A DNA stretch of 64,000 bases from Rhodospirillales bacterium (GTDB taxonomy: Bacteria > Pseudomonadota > Alphaproteobacteria > Acetobacterales > Acetobacteraceae), in NCBI GenBank assembly GCA_025352565.1, contig JANXTF010000149.1:31724-95723 (forward strand), given 5' to 3'. Shown in pieces: positions 50,343-61,547 of this stretch (its first letter is position 1; each line of letters begins with the position of its first letter). The notes under the pieces were generated by a model. That model worked only from the letters and a program-made list of their open reading frames with translations, searched no databases and was not told the DNA's origin. Made by a program: the position numbers and the translations under genes.

Positions 50343-50461
50343 GCTCGGGAGGGCGTGGCCGCCCAGACATCAGCGCATCAGCGCGAATGCCTCGACGGGA
50401 TCATGCACTCCCGAGCACGGGTCCAACCCAGAGATGCGATAAAGGCAGGCGGGAAACGCCT
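50343..50461 (-). promoter_or_regulatory. Structured leader of the Nramp-like gene
   Basis: Within the 297-base gap before the transporter, GCTCGGGAG (50343-50351) pairs with CTCCCGAGC (50408-50416). That stem encloses GGGCG-TGGC-CGCCC (50351-50364, competing by one base) and GCAT..ATGC (50375-50390). A further small stem AGGCG-GGAAA-CGCCT is at 50447-50461. It does not match the yybP-ykoY or M-box consensus as I know them. A metal-responsive leader is possible. Confidence 0.4.
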
Positions 50462-50602
50462 ACTGTCGCCCTCTAGGGGTTGGCTGCTAGGTCGCGGGTT
50501 CATGTCTTTCCTTGTCTGGTTGAAATCGCCGGCCGATGCCGACCTCGGCGCACATAGGCTTGTCACGCAGGCGGATCAACCCCCAATTCGCGCGCCGCCG
50601 GA

Positions 50603-52135
50603 TTAGAGCGGCAACGCGCCTTGCCTGCCGCCATCGCGGCCGCCGGACACCGTCGCGCGCACCTCGCCGTCGGCGAACCGCAGGCGCAACGCGGCCCCAG
50701 GCTTCACCGCCGCCGCCCGCGTGATCGGCGCGCCGCTCGCGTCCGAAACACGCGCATAGCCGCGCGCGAGCACCGCGTCTGGCGAGACCGATTCCAGTCT
50801 TCCGGCGAGGCCCGCGAGCCGCGCATGAGCCTCGCGCAGCGACGCCCGCAACGGGGCGTCGGTCAGCCGGTGCAGCACCGGTGCTGCGAGCTTCGAACGG
50901 GCGGCGACCGCATGGCGCAGCCCGCCGCGCAGATGCGATGCCGCCAGGGCGAACGCCGACCCGCGCGCCTTCAACAGGTTTGGCAATGCGAGGCCCAGGC
51001 GGCTGCCTGCGTCGCGCACCCGCGCCTGGGCGACCGCGACCAGGGCGGCCGGGTCAGGCAGGCCGCGTTCCGCGCGATGCAGCGCCGCGTTGCGCGCCGA
51101 CAGCAGGTTGGGCATCGCGGTCGCCAGCCGGCCGCCGCGATCGTCCAATGTCTGCCGCGCATTGCCCAGCAGCGACGGCAGATCGGGCAGGCCGCGCTCG
51201 GCCCGCTGCAGCCGCAGCCGCCGCTCCTGCGCCAGACGGTTGAGCGCACCCACCATCCTGGCCCCCTCCTGCGCCAGATTGGCGGCGAGTTCGGTGCGCG
51301 ACGAGACCGCGAGTTCGGCGGCGGCGGTGGGGGTGGGCGCGCGATGGTCCGACACGAAGTCGATCAGCGTGGTGTCGGTCTCGTGGCCCACCGCCGAGAT
51401 CACCGGGATGGTGCAGGCGGCGACCGCGCGCAGCACGACCTCCTCGTTGAAGGCCATCAGGTCTTCCAGGCTGCCGCCGCCACGCGCCACGATCAGCACG
51501 CCCGGGCGCGGCACCACGCCGCCCGCGACCAGCGCCTCGAAGCCCAATATCGCCTCGGCGATGCGGGCGGCCGCCCCTTCGCCCTGCACCGGCACCGGCC
51601 AGAGCAGAATGCGGCGCGGGAAGCGGCGGGCGATGGTGGTGATGATGTCGCGGATGACGGCGCCGCTTTCGGACGTGACCACGCCGATGGTTTCGGGCAG
51701 AACCGGCAGCGCGCGCTTGGCGCCGGCGTCGAACAGCCCCTCGGCCGCGAGGCGCGCGCGCAGCATCTCGATGCGGGCCAGCAACGCGCCCGCGCCGGCA
51801 TACTCCATCCGCTCGATGATGAGCTGGTAGCTGGAACGCTCGCCGTACGCCGTCACCCGCCCCTGCGCGATCACCTCCACGCCGTTCTCAGGATCGAGCC
51901 CCAGGCGCCCCACGGCGGATTTCCAGACGATGGCGGAAATCTTGCCCCCCTCGTCCTTCAGCGACAGGTAGATGTGGCCCGACGGATACCGCTTCAGCTC
52001 GGTGATCTCGCCGCGCACCCGCACACGCCCGAATGCCCCCTCCAGCGTGCGCTTCACCGCACCCGAGATTTCCGAGACGGTGTATTCGGGGATGTTGCTG
52101 GCGGCGTTGCTGGCGGGGAGCGGGCTGTCGTTCAT
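50603..52135 (-). CDS. xseA: Exodeoxyribonuclease VII large subunit
   Basis: 510 residues from the ATG at 52135 (a TTG three codons upstream is the alternative). OB-fold: GRVRVRGEITELKRYPSGHIYLS. Catalytic domain: IGVVTSESGAVIRDIITTIARRFP, then VARGGGSLEDLMAFNEE and ISAVGHETDTTLIDFVSDHRAPTPTAAAE. The coiled-coil part contains two similar units of about 70 residues (RAERGLPDLPSLLGNARQ and RAERGLPDPAALVAVAQA). A C-terminal domain VLARGYARVSDASG ends it. ExoVII degrades single-stranded DNA with XseB, which is not in the window. Divergent from purD. Confidence 0.93.
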   Translation of the reverse strand: MNDSPLPASNAASNIPEYTVSEISGAVKRTLEGAFGRVRVRGEITELKRYPSGHIYLSLKDEGGKISAIVWKSAVGRLGLDPENGVEVIAQGRVTAYGERSSYQLIIERMEYAGAGALLARIEMLRARLAAEGLFDAGAKRALPVLPETIGVVTSESGAVIRDIITTIARRFPRRILLWPVPVQGEGAAARIAEAILGFEALVAGGVVPRPGVLIVARGGGSLEDLMAFNEEVVLRAVAACTIPVISAVGHETDTTLIDFVSDHRAPTPTAAAELAVSSRTELAANLAQEGARMVGALNRLAQERRLRLQRAERGLPDLPSLLGNARQTLDDRGGRLATAMPNLLSARNAALHRAERGLPDPAALVAVAQARVRDAGSRLGLALPNLLKARGSAFALAASHLRGGLRHAVAARSKLAAPVLHRLTDAPLRASLREAHARLAGLAGRLESVSPDAVLARGYARVSDASGAPITRAAAVKPGAALRLRFADGEVRATVSGGRDGGRQGALPL

Positions 52136-52187
52136 GGCGGCCAAGCTATGCTACAGCCGCGCCGGGCAGAAGTGGCGGGTGGCGGAC

Positions 52188-53441
52188 ATGCGCGTGTTGG
52201 TGGTCGGATCGGGTGGGCGCGAGCACGCGCTGTGCTGGGCGCTGTCGGCCTCGCCGCTGTTGACGAAACTATGGTGCGCGCCGGGCAACCCTGGCACCGC
52301 CGCCTGCGCCGAGAACGTGCCGATCGGGGCGATGGACATTGCCGGCCTGGTGCGGTTCGCGGGCCAGAACGCGGTCGATCTGGTGATGCCGGGGCCGGAA
52401 GCGCCGCTGGCGGCGGGCCTGGCCGACGCGCTGGGCCTGGAAGGCATACGCTGCTGCGGCCCATCGGCCGCCGCCGCGCGGCTGGAATCGAGCAAAAGCT
52501 TCACCAAGGAGGTGTGCGACGCGGCGGCCATCCCGACCGCGTTGTGGGAGCGTTTCACCGACCCCCACGCCGCCCGCGCCTTTGTCCGCAAGCGCGGCGC
52601 GCCGATCGTGGTGAAGGCCGATGGCCTGGCGAACGGCAAGGGCGTGGTGGTGGCGGCCAGCGTGGTGGAGGCCGAGGAGGCCGTCGGGCGCTTCATCGGC
52701 CTGGGCCCGGTGGTCATCGAGGAATGCCTGTTCGGCGAGGAGGTCTCGTTCTTTGCCCTGTGCGACGGCACCTCCGCGATCCCGCTTGGCGCGGCGCAGG
52801 ACCACAAACGCGTGGGCGAGGGCGATACCGGCCCGAACACCGGCGGCATGGGCGCCTATTCGCCCGTGGCGGCCTTCCCGCCGGCGCTGGAGCAGCTGAC
52901 CATGGACCGCATCGTGCAGCCGACATTGGCCGAGATGCGGCGACAGGGCACGCCGTTCCGGGGCATATTGTTCGTGGGCCTGATGCTGACCGAGCACGGC
53001 CCCAAGCTGATCGAGTTCAATGCCCGCTTCGGCGACCCCGAATGCCAGGTGCTGATGCTGCGGCTGCGCTCGGACCTGCTGGCGGCCCTGGTGGCGGCCT
53101 GCGACGGCGAGCTGGCGGGCTTCGACCTGCGTTGGGAGCCTACCGCCAGCGTGGCCGTGGTGATGGCCGCGCGGGGTTACCCGGATGCGCCGGAAGCCGG
53201 CTCGATCATCGGCGGGCTGGCGGGGGCCGAGGCGGTGCCGGGTGCGATGGTCTTCCATGCGGGCACCGCCGCGACGAACGGCGTGGTGACGGCGCATGGC
53301 GGGCGGGTGCTGACGGTGTGCGGCACGGGGGCGGATTTGCGGGCGGCGCACGACACGGCGTACGCGGCGGTGCGGGCGATCGACTGGCCGGGCGGGTTCT
53401 GCCGCAGCGACATCGCGGGCAAGGCGCTGGCCGACCCGTAG
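52188..53441 (+). CDS. purD: Phosphoribosylamine-glycine ligase
   Basis: 417 residues from the ATG at 52188 (MRVLVVGSGGREHALCWAL). ATP-grasp enzyme of purine synthesis joining glycine to phosphoribosylamine. Markers are LVMPGPEAPLAAGLADALG, VVKADGLANGKGVVVAAS, TGGMGAYSP and the metal-binding LIEFNARFGDPECQ. The length is normal. The gene is divergent from xseA, only 52 bases away, a common arrangement in alphaproteobacteria. It is followed by 94 bases and the MerR-type gene. Confidence 0.95.
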   Translation: MRVLVVGSGGREHALCWALSASPLLTKLWCAPGNPGTAACAENVPIGAMDIAGLVRFAGQNAVDLVMPGPEAPLAAGLADALGLEGIRCCGPSAAAARLESSKSFTKEVCDAAAIPTALWERFTDPHAARAFVRKRGAPIVVKADGLANGKGVVVAASVVEAEEAVGRFIGLGPVVIEECLFGEEVSFFALCDGTSAIPLGAAQDHKRVGEGDTGPNTGGMGAYSPVAAFPPALEQLTMDRIVQPTLAEMRRQGTPFRGILFVGLMLTEHGPKLIEFNARFGDPECQVLMLRLRSDLLAALVAACDGELAGFDLRWEPTASVAVVMAARGYPDAPEAGSIIGGLAGAEAVPGAMVFHAGTAATNGVVTAHGGRVLTVCGTGADLRAAHDTAYAAVRAIDWPGGFCRSDIAGKALADP

Positions 53442-53535
53442 ATCATCCGCCCTCCGTGAAAGGCCGCTATTCACCCGGGGGCTCTTGACGTTCCCATGAT
53501 GGCAACCCCATTTCCACGGCTTGCGGAGGTGAGAC

Positions 53536-54027
53536 ATGGTTATCGGGGAAGCCGCGAAGGCGTCCGGCGTGAGCGCCAAGATGCTGCGCTACTATGAGAG
53601 CATCGGCCTTGTCCCGACCGCGCTCCGCACGCAAGGCGGTTACCGGACCTACGGCCCGCGCGAGGTCGAGACGTTGCGCTTCATCCGCCGGGCCCGCGAC
53701 CTGGGCCTGTCGATGGAGCGCATCAAGCGGCTCGTGGGCCTCTGGCACGACCGGGAGCGCCCCAGCCGCGAAGTGAAGCGCATCGCCCTCGACCACGTGG
53801 CAGAGCTGCGGACCAGGATCGCGGAGCTGACGGCGATGTGCGCCACGCTCGAGGAACTGGCGGATGCCTGCCACGGGGACCACATGCCCGAATGCCCGAT
53901 CCTGCTCGATCTGGAGGCCGGGGGCGGGCGGCAGGCCACGGCCGGGGCCGGCACAAGGCTGCCACCGACCGGGACGCCGAACCGCCATCCCAGCAACCCC
54001 CATGCCAGCCTGGAACCACGGCGTTGA
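53536..54027 (+). CDS. CueR-like MerR-family metal regulator
   Basis: 163 residues. The winged-helix start VIGEAAKASGVSAKMLRYYE and GGYRTYGPREVETLRFI are MerR-type. The dimerisation helix follows, then CHGDHMPEC with Cys112 and Cys120, the same positions and C-x7-C spacing as the Cu(I) ligands of E. coli CueR. Ser77, which marks regulators of monovalent ions, is also present. A Cu(I)/Ag(I)/Au(I) sensor is therefore predicted. About 30 Pro/Gly-rich residues extend the C-terminus. It is coupled by TTGA to the methyltransferase, not to a copper pump. Confidence 0.87.
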   Translation: MVIGEAAKASGVSAKMLRYYESIGLVPTALRTQGGYRTYGPREVETLRFIRRARDLGLSMERIKRLVGLWHDRERPSREVKRIALDHVAELRTRIAELTAMCATLEELADACHGDHMPECPILLDLEAGGGRQATAGAGTRLPPTGTPNRHPSNPHASLEPRR

Positions 54028-54617
54028 CCGCGCTGCCCGACGATTTCTGGGAAAGCCGTTTCCAGGGGAGTCGCACACCGTGGGAACGCCCCGGGATCAA
54101 CCCGGCCTTCGCCGCATGGCGCGCGTCCGGCGATCTCGCGCCATGCCGGATCCTGGTCCCCGGCGCGGGCCGCAGCCCGGAGCCGGCCGCCCTGCTGGCT
54201 GACGGCTTCGATGCGGTGGCGCTCGATCTCGCCGACAGCGCCGTCAGCTTCCAGGCCGGCCGCCTCGGCGCTGGCCGGTCCATCCGGGCCGACGTCACGG
54301 CCTGGATGCCCGACGCGCCGTTCGACGCGGTTTACGACCAGACCTGCCTCTGCGCGTTGCCGCCGGCGTTGTGGCCGGCCTACGAGGCGCAACTGCGCCG
54401 CTGGCTCCGGCCGGGCGGGCGGCTTTTCATCCTGTTCATGCAGGCCGGGCGGGAAGGCGGCCCGCCCTTCGACTGCCCGCTCCCGGCGATGCGCTCCCTG
54501 TTCTCCACATGGCAGTGGCCGGACACGCTGGGAGAGGGCGTGGCGCACGGGCTTGGCACGATCGAACAACCCGCGATCCTGGTGCGCGAAACTCCGCCCT
54601 CCGCACTGCCGCCATGA
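54024..54617 (+). CDS. Thiopurine-methyltransferase-like SAM methyltransferase
   Basis: 197 residues from a TTG overlapping the MerR stop (TTGA). DDFWESRFQGSRTPWERPG resembles the TPMT N-terminus, and RILVPGAGRSPEPAALLADGF is SAM motif I. FDAVYDQTCLCALPPALWPAY and GGRLFILFMQAGREGGPPF are conserved in bacterial TPMT-like enzymes, several of which methylate Se, Te or thiol compounds. The cysteine pair in QTCLCAL is notable. Coupling to a metal sensor suggests methylation of a metal or metalloid, or of a thiol bound to it. The start codon is unusual, and no ATG fits the alignment. Confidence 0.78.
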   Translation: MTALPDDFWESRFQGSRTPWERPGINPAFAAWRASGDLAPCRILVPGAGRSPEPAALLADGFDAVALDLADSAVSFQAGRLGAGRSIRADVTAWMPDAPFDAVYDQTCLCALPPALWPAYEAQLRRWLRPGGRLFILFMQAGREGGPPFDCPLPAMRSLFSTWQWPDTLGEGVAHGLGTIEQPAILVRETPPSALPP

Positions 54618-54814
54618 CGGCGCCATCTGCCGGCGCGGCCCTGGCCGCACCGGCGGCAAGTATGACTCCGGCACGAAGGATTGACCGGTTGTTTGGCGAG
54701 ACACTTTGCGAATGGAACAATGGCCGCGAAATTGAAATCGCCGCCGCTACCGAGCGCGCGCGAACCTCACCAAGCCGAAGCTCACCTCACACATTCCCAG
54801 CCCATCGGTGTCCG

Positions 54815-56467
<1,653 letters not shown>

Positions 56468-56520
56468 GGTCACCCTCCCGATCGGCCGGCATGACAGCCG
56501 GCCGCTGGAAGCAGCCTAGT

Positions 56521-57741
56521 CTAGCGATGCGCCTGCATGAAGGCCTTGATGCGCGGCGCGATCGTGGTGGTGAAGCGGCGTCCGTTGAACAGCCCGTAAT
56601 GGCCGACGCCCGGCTGCTCCCAATGCTCGCGCATGTCGGAAGCCAGGCGGGTGGTCAGCTTGTGGGCCGCGCGGGTCTGGCCGAGGCCCGAAATATCGTC
56701 CCGCTCGCCCTCGATCGTCAGCATGGCGGTGTGCTCGATGGCGCTCACATCCACCAATGCGCCATGATGCTTCAGCAGGCCACGCGGCAGGCTGTGCTCC
56801 AGGAACACCGCCTGGATGGTCTCCAGGTAGAACTCGGCGCACAAATCCATCACCGAGCGGTACTCCTCGTAGAAGGCGCGCTTGGCCGCCAGCGGTTCCT
56901 CGTCGCCCTGCACGAGATGGAGGAACATCTGGCGATGCGCCTCGACGTGGCGGTCGAGGTTCATGGACATGAAGCCGGCCAGCTGCAGGAATCCCGGATA
57001 CACCCGGCGCATGAAACCGATGTTCCCGAACGGCACCCGGTGGATCAGGTTGCGGGCGAACCAGTCATAGTTGTGCTTCTTGGCGAAGTCGTTAACCGCC
57101 GTGGGGCCTTCGCGCGTGTCGATCGGGCCGCCGATCAGCGTCATGCTGCGCGGCGCCGCGTGGGCCTCGGCGGCGTTCATCAGCGCCACGGCGGCCAGCA
57201 CCGGCACCGCCGGCTGACAAACGGCAATGACATGGGTGTCGCGCCCCAGCAGGCGCAGGAAGTCGATCACGTAGTCGACATAGTCGGACAGGCCGAAATC
57301 CGCCGCCATCAGCGGCACGGCGCGGGCGTCGCGCCAATCGGTGATGTAGACGTCATGGTCGGGCAGGAACGCCTGAACGGTGCCGCGCAGCAGTGTCGCG
57401 TAATGGCCCGACATGGGCGCCACCATCAGCACGCGCGGCGCATCCGCCCGATCCGCCTGGACGCGGAAGCGGCGCAACTCGGCCCACGGGCGGGAGGCCA
57501 CGACCTCCTCCGTCACCGCGACCTCGGCGCCGTCGATGACGGTATGCGTCAGGCCGAACGCCGGCTTGCCGAACGGGCGGGTCGAGTGCTCGAAGCTGTC
57601 CAGGGCTGCCGCCGCGAGCCGGCCGACCGGCGTTGGCCGCATCGGGTTGCCCGGCAGATCGAGCATCGACAACGCCTGGGTGGCGAACATCCGCATCGGC
57701 GCCAACGTGGCACGTTGCATCTCATAGGCGTGATAGAGCAT
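56521..57741 (-). CDS. phaZ: Intracellular polyhydroxyalkanoate depolymerase
   Basis: 406 residues from the ATG at 57741. No signal peptide, as expected for intracellular depolymerases. The nucleophile is Cys175 in AVCQPAVPVLA, which is the diagnostic Cys of PhaZ in place of the serine lipase box. HDVYITDWRDARAVPL and GVGHYGLFNGRRF (with the catalytic His) complete the signature. It degrades stored PHB granules to hydroxybutyrate oligomers. Nearby acyl-CoA ligase and SDR could process the products. The longer open frame upstream overlaps the SDR gene on the other strand and is not used. Confidence 0.92.
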   Translation of the reverse strand: MLYHAYEMQRATLAPMRMFATQALSMLDLPGNPMRPTPVGRLAAAALDSFEHSTRPFGKPAFGLTHTVIDGAEVAVTEEVVASRPWAELRRFRVQADRADAPRVLMVAPMSGHYATLLRGTVQAFLPDHDVYITDWRDARAVPLMAADFGLSDYVDYVIDFLRLLGRDTHVIAVCQPAVPVLAAVALMNAAEAHAAPRSMTLIGGPIDTREGPTAVNDFAKKHNYDWFARNLIHRVPFGNIGFMRRVYPGFLQLAGFMSMNLDRHVEAHRQMFLHLVQGDEEPLAAKRAFYEEYRSVMDLCAEFYLETIQAVFLEHSLPRGLLKHHGALVDVSAIEHTAMLTIEGERDDISGLGQTRAAHKLTTRLASDMREHWEQPGVGHYGLFNGRRFTTTIAPRIKAFMQAHR

Positions 57742-57862
57742 GAACCCTCGGATCTGACGGAATCGTGATGGCGGCGTTGCCCGTACGCCGGATGTTCCAT
57801 AAGAACGGGTAAAGCGCAATTCGACTGTCACATGGCTGTCGTGTCGACTGGGGAAAACGACC

Positions 57863-58642
57863 ATGGCTGTACTGCACGATCTGTTCGATCTTCGGGGAAA
57901 GGTGGCGCTGATCACCGGCGGATCGCGGGGGCTCGGCCTGCAGATCGCCGAGGCGCTGGGCGAGTTCGGCGCCTCCGTCGTGCTCGCCGCCCGCAAGGCG
58001 GACGAGTTGGACGCGGCGGTGGCGCGGCTGAAGGCGCAGGGCGTCGAGGCGCTCGCCATTCCGGCCGATCTGCGCGACGCGCCCTCGGCCGACGCCCTGG
58101 CCGCCGCCACCCTGGCGGCACGCGGGCAAATCGACATCCTGGTCAACAACGCGGGCGTGACCTGGGGGGCCGCCGCGGTCGACCACACGCCGGAGCAGTG
58201 GCGCCGCGTGATGGGCCTGAACGTGGACGGCCTGTTCTACATGAGCCAGGCGGTTGCGCGTGCCTCGATGATCCCGCGCCGCCAGGGCCGTATCATCAAC
58301 GTGGCCTCGATCGCCGGGCTGAAGGGACATCTGCCGACCAGCCTCGGCACCGTCGCCTACAACACCAGCAAGGGCGCCGTCATCACGCTCACGAAGGCGC
58401 TCGCCGGCGAATGGGGCCAGCACGGCATCACGGTGAATGCCCTGGCCCCCGGCTGGTTCCCGTCCCGCATGACTCGCGGCACGCTGGCCGAGCACGGCGA
58501 AGCCTTCGCCGCCGGAACCCCGCTCGGCAAGCTCGGCAACGAGAATGACCTCAAGGGCGCGGCGCTGCTGTTCGCGAGTGCCGCCGGAGGACATATCACC
58601 GGCCAGATTCTCGCGATCGACGGGGGCGCCACGGTGGTGTGA
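57863..58642 (+). CDS. SDR-family oxidoreductase (FabG/gluconate-5-dehydrogenase type)
   Basis: 259 residues. NAD(P)-binding LITGGSRGLGLQIAEALG, the NNAG motif in DILVNNAGVTWG, catalytic Ser in INVASIAGLKG and the YNTSK motif are all present. LAPGWFPSRMTRG and HITGQILAIDGGATVV are typical of the classical SDR C-terminus. The closest-looking group is 3-oxoacyl-ACP reductase or gluconate 5-dehydrogenase-like. It diverges from phaZ across 121 bases, so it may act in hydroxyacyl metabolism, but the substrate cannot be assigned from sequence. Confidence 0.85.
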   Translation: MAVLHDLFDLRGKVALITGGSRGLGLQIAEALGEFGASVVLAARKADELDAAVARLKAQGVEALAIPADLRDAPSADALAAATLAARGQIDILVNNAGVTWGAAAVDHTPEQWRRVMGLNVDGLFYMSQAVARASMIPRRQGRIINVASIAGLKGHLPTSLGTVAYNTSKGAVITLTKALAGEWGQHGITVNALAPGWFPSRMTRGTLAEHGEAFAAGTPLGKLGNENDLKGAALLFASAAGGHITGQILAIDGGATVV

Positions 58643-58687
58643 GAGCGGCATCTCGCCAACCCTCCAAAACCGCGACATAACCCGCCG

Positions 58688-60067
58688 ATGACAAGTTGGA
58701 CCCCCGACAGCTGGCGTACCCGTCCCGCGCGCCAACTGCCCGCCTACCCGGACCCCGCGCGCCTCGCGGCCATGGAAAGCCGCCTGCGCGGCTATCCGCC
58801 GTTGGTGTTCGCGGGCGAGGCGCGCCGGCTGAAGGCCGCTCTGGCCATGGCCGCCGATGGGCGCGCTTTCGTGCTGCAAGGCGGGGACTGCGCGGAAAGC
58901 TTCTCGGATTTCACCGCCAACGTGATCCGCGACACGTTCCGCGTGCTGCTCCAGATGGCGGTGGTGCTGACCTTCGGCGCCTCGATGCCGGTGGTGAAAA
59001 TGGGCCGCATGGCCGGCCAGTACGCCAAGCCGCGCAGCTCGGACACCGAGACCCAAGGGCTGGACACGTTGCCATCCTACCGTGGCGACATCGTCAACGG
59101 CCCGGAGTTCACGGCGCTGGCGCGGCTGCCGGACCCGGCGCGGATGGAGACCGGTTACTTCCAATCCGCCACCACGCTGAACCTGCTGCGCGCCTTCGCC
59201 TCGGGCGGCTATGCCGACCTGCATGAGGTGCATCGCTGGAACCTCGGCTTCGTAGCGCGCTCGCCCCTGGCGGCGCGCTACAACGATCTGTCGAGCCGCA
59301 TCGACGAGACGCTCGCCTTCATGGCCGCCTGCGGCATCAGCAGCATGACCACGCCGCAAATCCGCGAGACGGATTTCTACACCAGCCACGAGGCGCTGCT
59401 GCTGCCCTACGAGCAGGCGCTGACCCGCATCGATAGCACCTCGGGCGACTGGTATGCCTGCTCGGCGCATTTCCTCTGGATCGGCGACCGCACACGCCAG
59501 CTCGATGGCGCGCATGTGGAGTTCCTGCGCGGGGTGAAGAACCCGATCGGGCTCAAGGTCGGCCCCACCACCGATGCCGACGATCTGCTGCGGCTGATCG
59601 ACGTGCTGAACCCCGCCGACGAGCCCGGCCGCCTCACGCTCATCACCCGCATGGGCGCCGAAAAGGTGGCGAAGCACCTGCCGCCGCTGCTGCGCGCGGT
59701 GGGGCGGGCTGGGCGCCGCGTGGTGTGGCTGTGCGACCCGATGCATGGCAACGGCATCACCACGGCGGGCGGCCTGAAAACCCGCAGCTTCGACGCGATT
59801 CTCTCCGAGGTGCGCCAAGTGTTCGACGCCCATGCCGCCGAAGGCACCTGGGCCGGCGGCGTGCATGTGGAGATGACCGGCCGCGAGGTCACCGAATGCG
59901 TCGGCGGCGCGCACCGGCTGACCGAGGCCGACCTCGGCGCCCGTTACGAGACCTTCTGCGACCCGCGGCTGAACGCCGAGCAATCGCTGGAGCTTGCGTT
60001 TCTGGTGGGCGAGGAGTTGAAGGCCCGCCGCCTGCCCTCCGGCATCCCCGCACTGGCGGCGCAGTGA
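58688..60067 (+). CDS. Class II 3-deoxy-7-phosphoheptulonate synthase
   Basis: 459 residues. The plant/mycobacterial class II (AroA II) DAHP synthase: [44 protein letters not shown], then [16 protein letters not shown] and [14 protein letters not shown]. The first step of aromatic amino acid synthesis, from PEP and erythrose 4-phosphate. The metal ligand Cys (in GGDCAESF) is conserved. No extra N-terminal regulatory region is seen. The stop overlaps the start of the next gene (GTGA), suggesting co-translation with the nicotinate phosphoribosyltransferase. Confidence 0.93.
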   Translation: MTSWTPDSWRTRPARQLPAYPDPARLAAMESRLRGYPPLVFAGEARRLKAALAMAADGRAFVLQGGDCAESFSDFTANVIRDTFRVLLQMAVVLTFGASMPVVKMGRMAGQYAKPRSSDTETQGLDTLPSYRGDIVNGPEFTALARLPDPARMETGYFQSATTLNLLRAFASGGYADLHEVHRWNLGFVARSPLAARYNDLSSRIDETLAFMAACGISSMTTPQIRETDFYTSHEALLLPYEQALTRIDSTSGDWYACSAHFLWIGDRTRQLDGAHVEFLRGVKNPIGLKVGPTTDADDLLRLIDVLNPADEPGRLTLITRMGAEKVAKHLPPLLRAVGRAGRRVVWLCDPMHGNGITTAGGLKTRSFDAILSEVRQVFDAHAAEGTWAGGVHVEMTGREVTECVGGAHRLTEADLGARYETFCDPRLNAEQSLELAFLVGEELKARRLPSGIPALAAQ

Positions 60068-61206
60068 GCGTGAACGGGGGCGCGATCGTGGCCGATATCG
60101 CCGCGCGCACCGACGTCTATTTCAACCGGACGCGCGAGATCGTCGCCCGCTTCGGCGACAAGCGCGTCACCTACGCGGTGTTCCTGCGCCGTCCGGTGAT
60201 CTCGGCTCCGCGCCTGATGCTCGACTGGCTGGCCACCGTCGCCGAGGCGCGGCAAACCACATTCGACATCGACCTCACCCACCCCGAAGGCACCTGGACG
60301 GGCGCCGGCGAGCCGTTGGTCTATATCACCGGCAGCTTCGCGATGCTCGCCGATCTCGAAACGCTGCTGCTGCAAAAAACCGGCGCCGCGTGTGTCGCCG
60401 CCCATAATGCCTACCAGATGTGCATGGCGCTGCCCGAAGCCGCCTTTCTCGCGATGGACGCGCGGCACTGCGCCGGGGCGGAGATGCAGGACATGATGGC
60501 CTATGCCTGCTCGGTCGGGAGTTCCGCGGCCCGTCGCGAAGGCGCCCAGGGCTTCATCGGCAACGCCACGGACGGCACCGCGCACTGGTTCGGCAACGAT
60601 GCCGGACGCGGCACCATGCCGCACGCCCTGATCGGCTATGCCGGCTCCACGGTTCGGGCTGCCGAGATGTTCCACGAAACCTATCCGGACACGCCGCTGA
60701 CGGTGCTGGTGGACTATTTCGGCCGCGAGGTGACGGACGCGCTGGCGGTGTGCCTCCGCTTCCCGGAACTCGCCGCCATGGGGCGGCTGTCGGTGCGGCT
60801 GGACACCCATGGTGGACGGTTTCTCGAGGGGCTCGACCCGGCGGAAAGCTACGCGGTGCTGGAACGCCACGCGCCCGGTGCCATCCGCCGCTATCGCAGC
60901 GATCTGGAATTGCGTCATCTGGTCGGCACCGGCGTCTCGGCGGCGGCGATCTGGCGGATGCGCGAGGCGCTGGACAAGGCCGGTTATCCGGCTGTCAAGA
61001 TCGTCGCGTCATCGGGGTTCGGCGTCGACAAATGCCGCGTCATGGCGGATACGCGCGCGCCCCTCGACGTGGTAGGCACCGGCAGTTTCATCCCGAATTC
61101 CTGGGGCGAGACCTACGCCACGGCGGATATTGTCGCCTATGACGGCGTGCCGATGGTGAAGGTCGGCCGCGAATTTCTGCTGCGGCTGACACGCCCCTCG
61201 AAATAG
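60064..61206 (+). CDS. Nicotinate phosphoribosyltransferase-like protein
   Basis: 380 residues from a GTG at 60064 overlapping the DAHP synthase stop. [56 protein letters not shown] and [16 protein letters not shown] correspond to the NAPRTase fold, with the ribose-phosphate-binding region [12 protein letters not shown]. It makes nicotinate mononucleotide in NAD salvage. Some members with this pattern are annotated as quinolinate or nicotinate phosphoribosyltransferase subfamily. Pairing with a DAHP synthase is curious; the CinA-type NMN amidase at 11933 and the nicotinate-like locus are in the same window. Confidence 0.82.
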   Translation: MSVNGGAIVADIAARTDVYFNRTREIVARFGDKRVTYAVFLRRPVISAPRLMLDWLATVAEARQTTFDIDLTHPEGTWTGAGEPLVYITGSFAMLADLETLLLQKTGAACVAAHNAYQMCMALPEAAFLAMDARHCAGAEMQDMMAYACSVGSSAARREGAQGFIGNATDGTAHWFGNDAGRGTMPHALIGYAGSTVRAAEMFHETYPDTPLTVLVDYFGREVTDALAVCLRFPELAAMGRLSVRLDTHGGRFLEGLDPAESYAVLERHAPGAIRRYRSDLELRHLVGTGVSAAAIWRMREALDKAGYPAVKIVASSGFGVDKCRVMADTRAPLDVVGTGSFIPNSWGETYATADIVAYDGVPMVKVGREFLLRLTRPSK

Positions 61207-61277
61207 CGGGGATAACGCCCCGCTTACCCGTCCCACCGATGGAGGAAGGGTAAGCGAAGCGCAACCCATCAGCACAT

Positions 61278-61547
61278 TCAGCGCCGGCAGAATTCCTGAC
61301 CCTGCCAGTCACGCACGCAATGCGCGCGCTGCCAAGTCTCGCGGCGGGCCTCCTCATGGCGATATTCGCTGCGGCGCTGCCACTCGGCCTCGCGCTCGTT
61401 CTCACGGCGGTAGCGCCAGTAATCCTCGCGATCCGGCTCGGCGCGGGTGGTGATGCCCGGGATGTTCGGAGTCTGGATGACGATCTGCGCGTTCGCCGCC
61501 ACCGGGATGGCGGTCAGCAACGCGAGGGCGACGAGTGCGGACTTCAT
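61278..61547 (-). CDS. Small secreted hypothetical protein
   Basis: 89 residues with a signal peptide (MKSALVALALLTAIPVAANA). The mature part is strongly charged (EDYWRYRRENEREAEWQRRS) with many Tyr, Trp, Arg and Glu. Two cysteines close to the C-terminus, CVRDWQGQEFC, could form a disulfide loop. GGAGAC precedes the ATG. Length and charge fit small periplasmic proteins of unknown role. No homolog was recognised. It reads convergently to the NAPRTase-like gene across 71 bases. Confidence 0.7.
   Translation of the reverse strand: MKSALVALALLTAIPVAANAQIVIQTPNIPGITTRAEPDREDYWRYRRENEREAEWQRRSEYRHEEARRETWQRAHCVRDWQGQEFCRR

Noticed and set aside
50306..50602. Known manganese (yybP-ykoY) or magnesium (M-box) riboswitch
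   Set aside because: The conserved core sequences of those classes were not found; only generic stems are present.
57722..59983. 753-codon minus-strand frame
   Set aside because: Antisense to the SDR and DAHP synthase genes; no recognisable domain.
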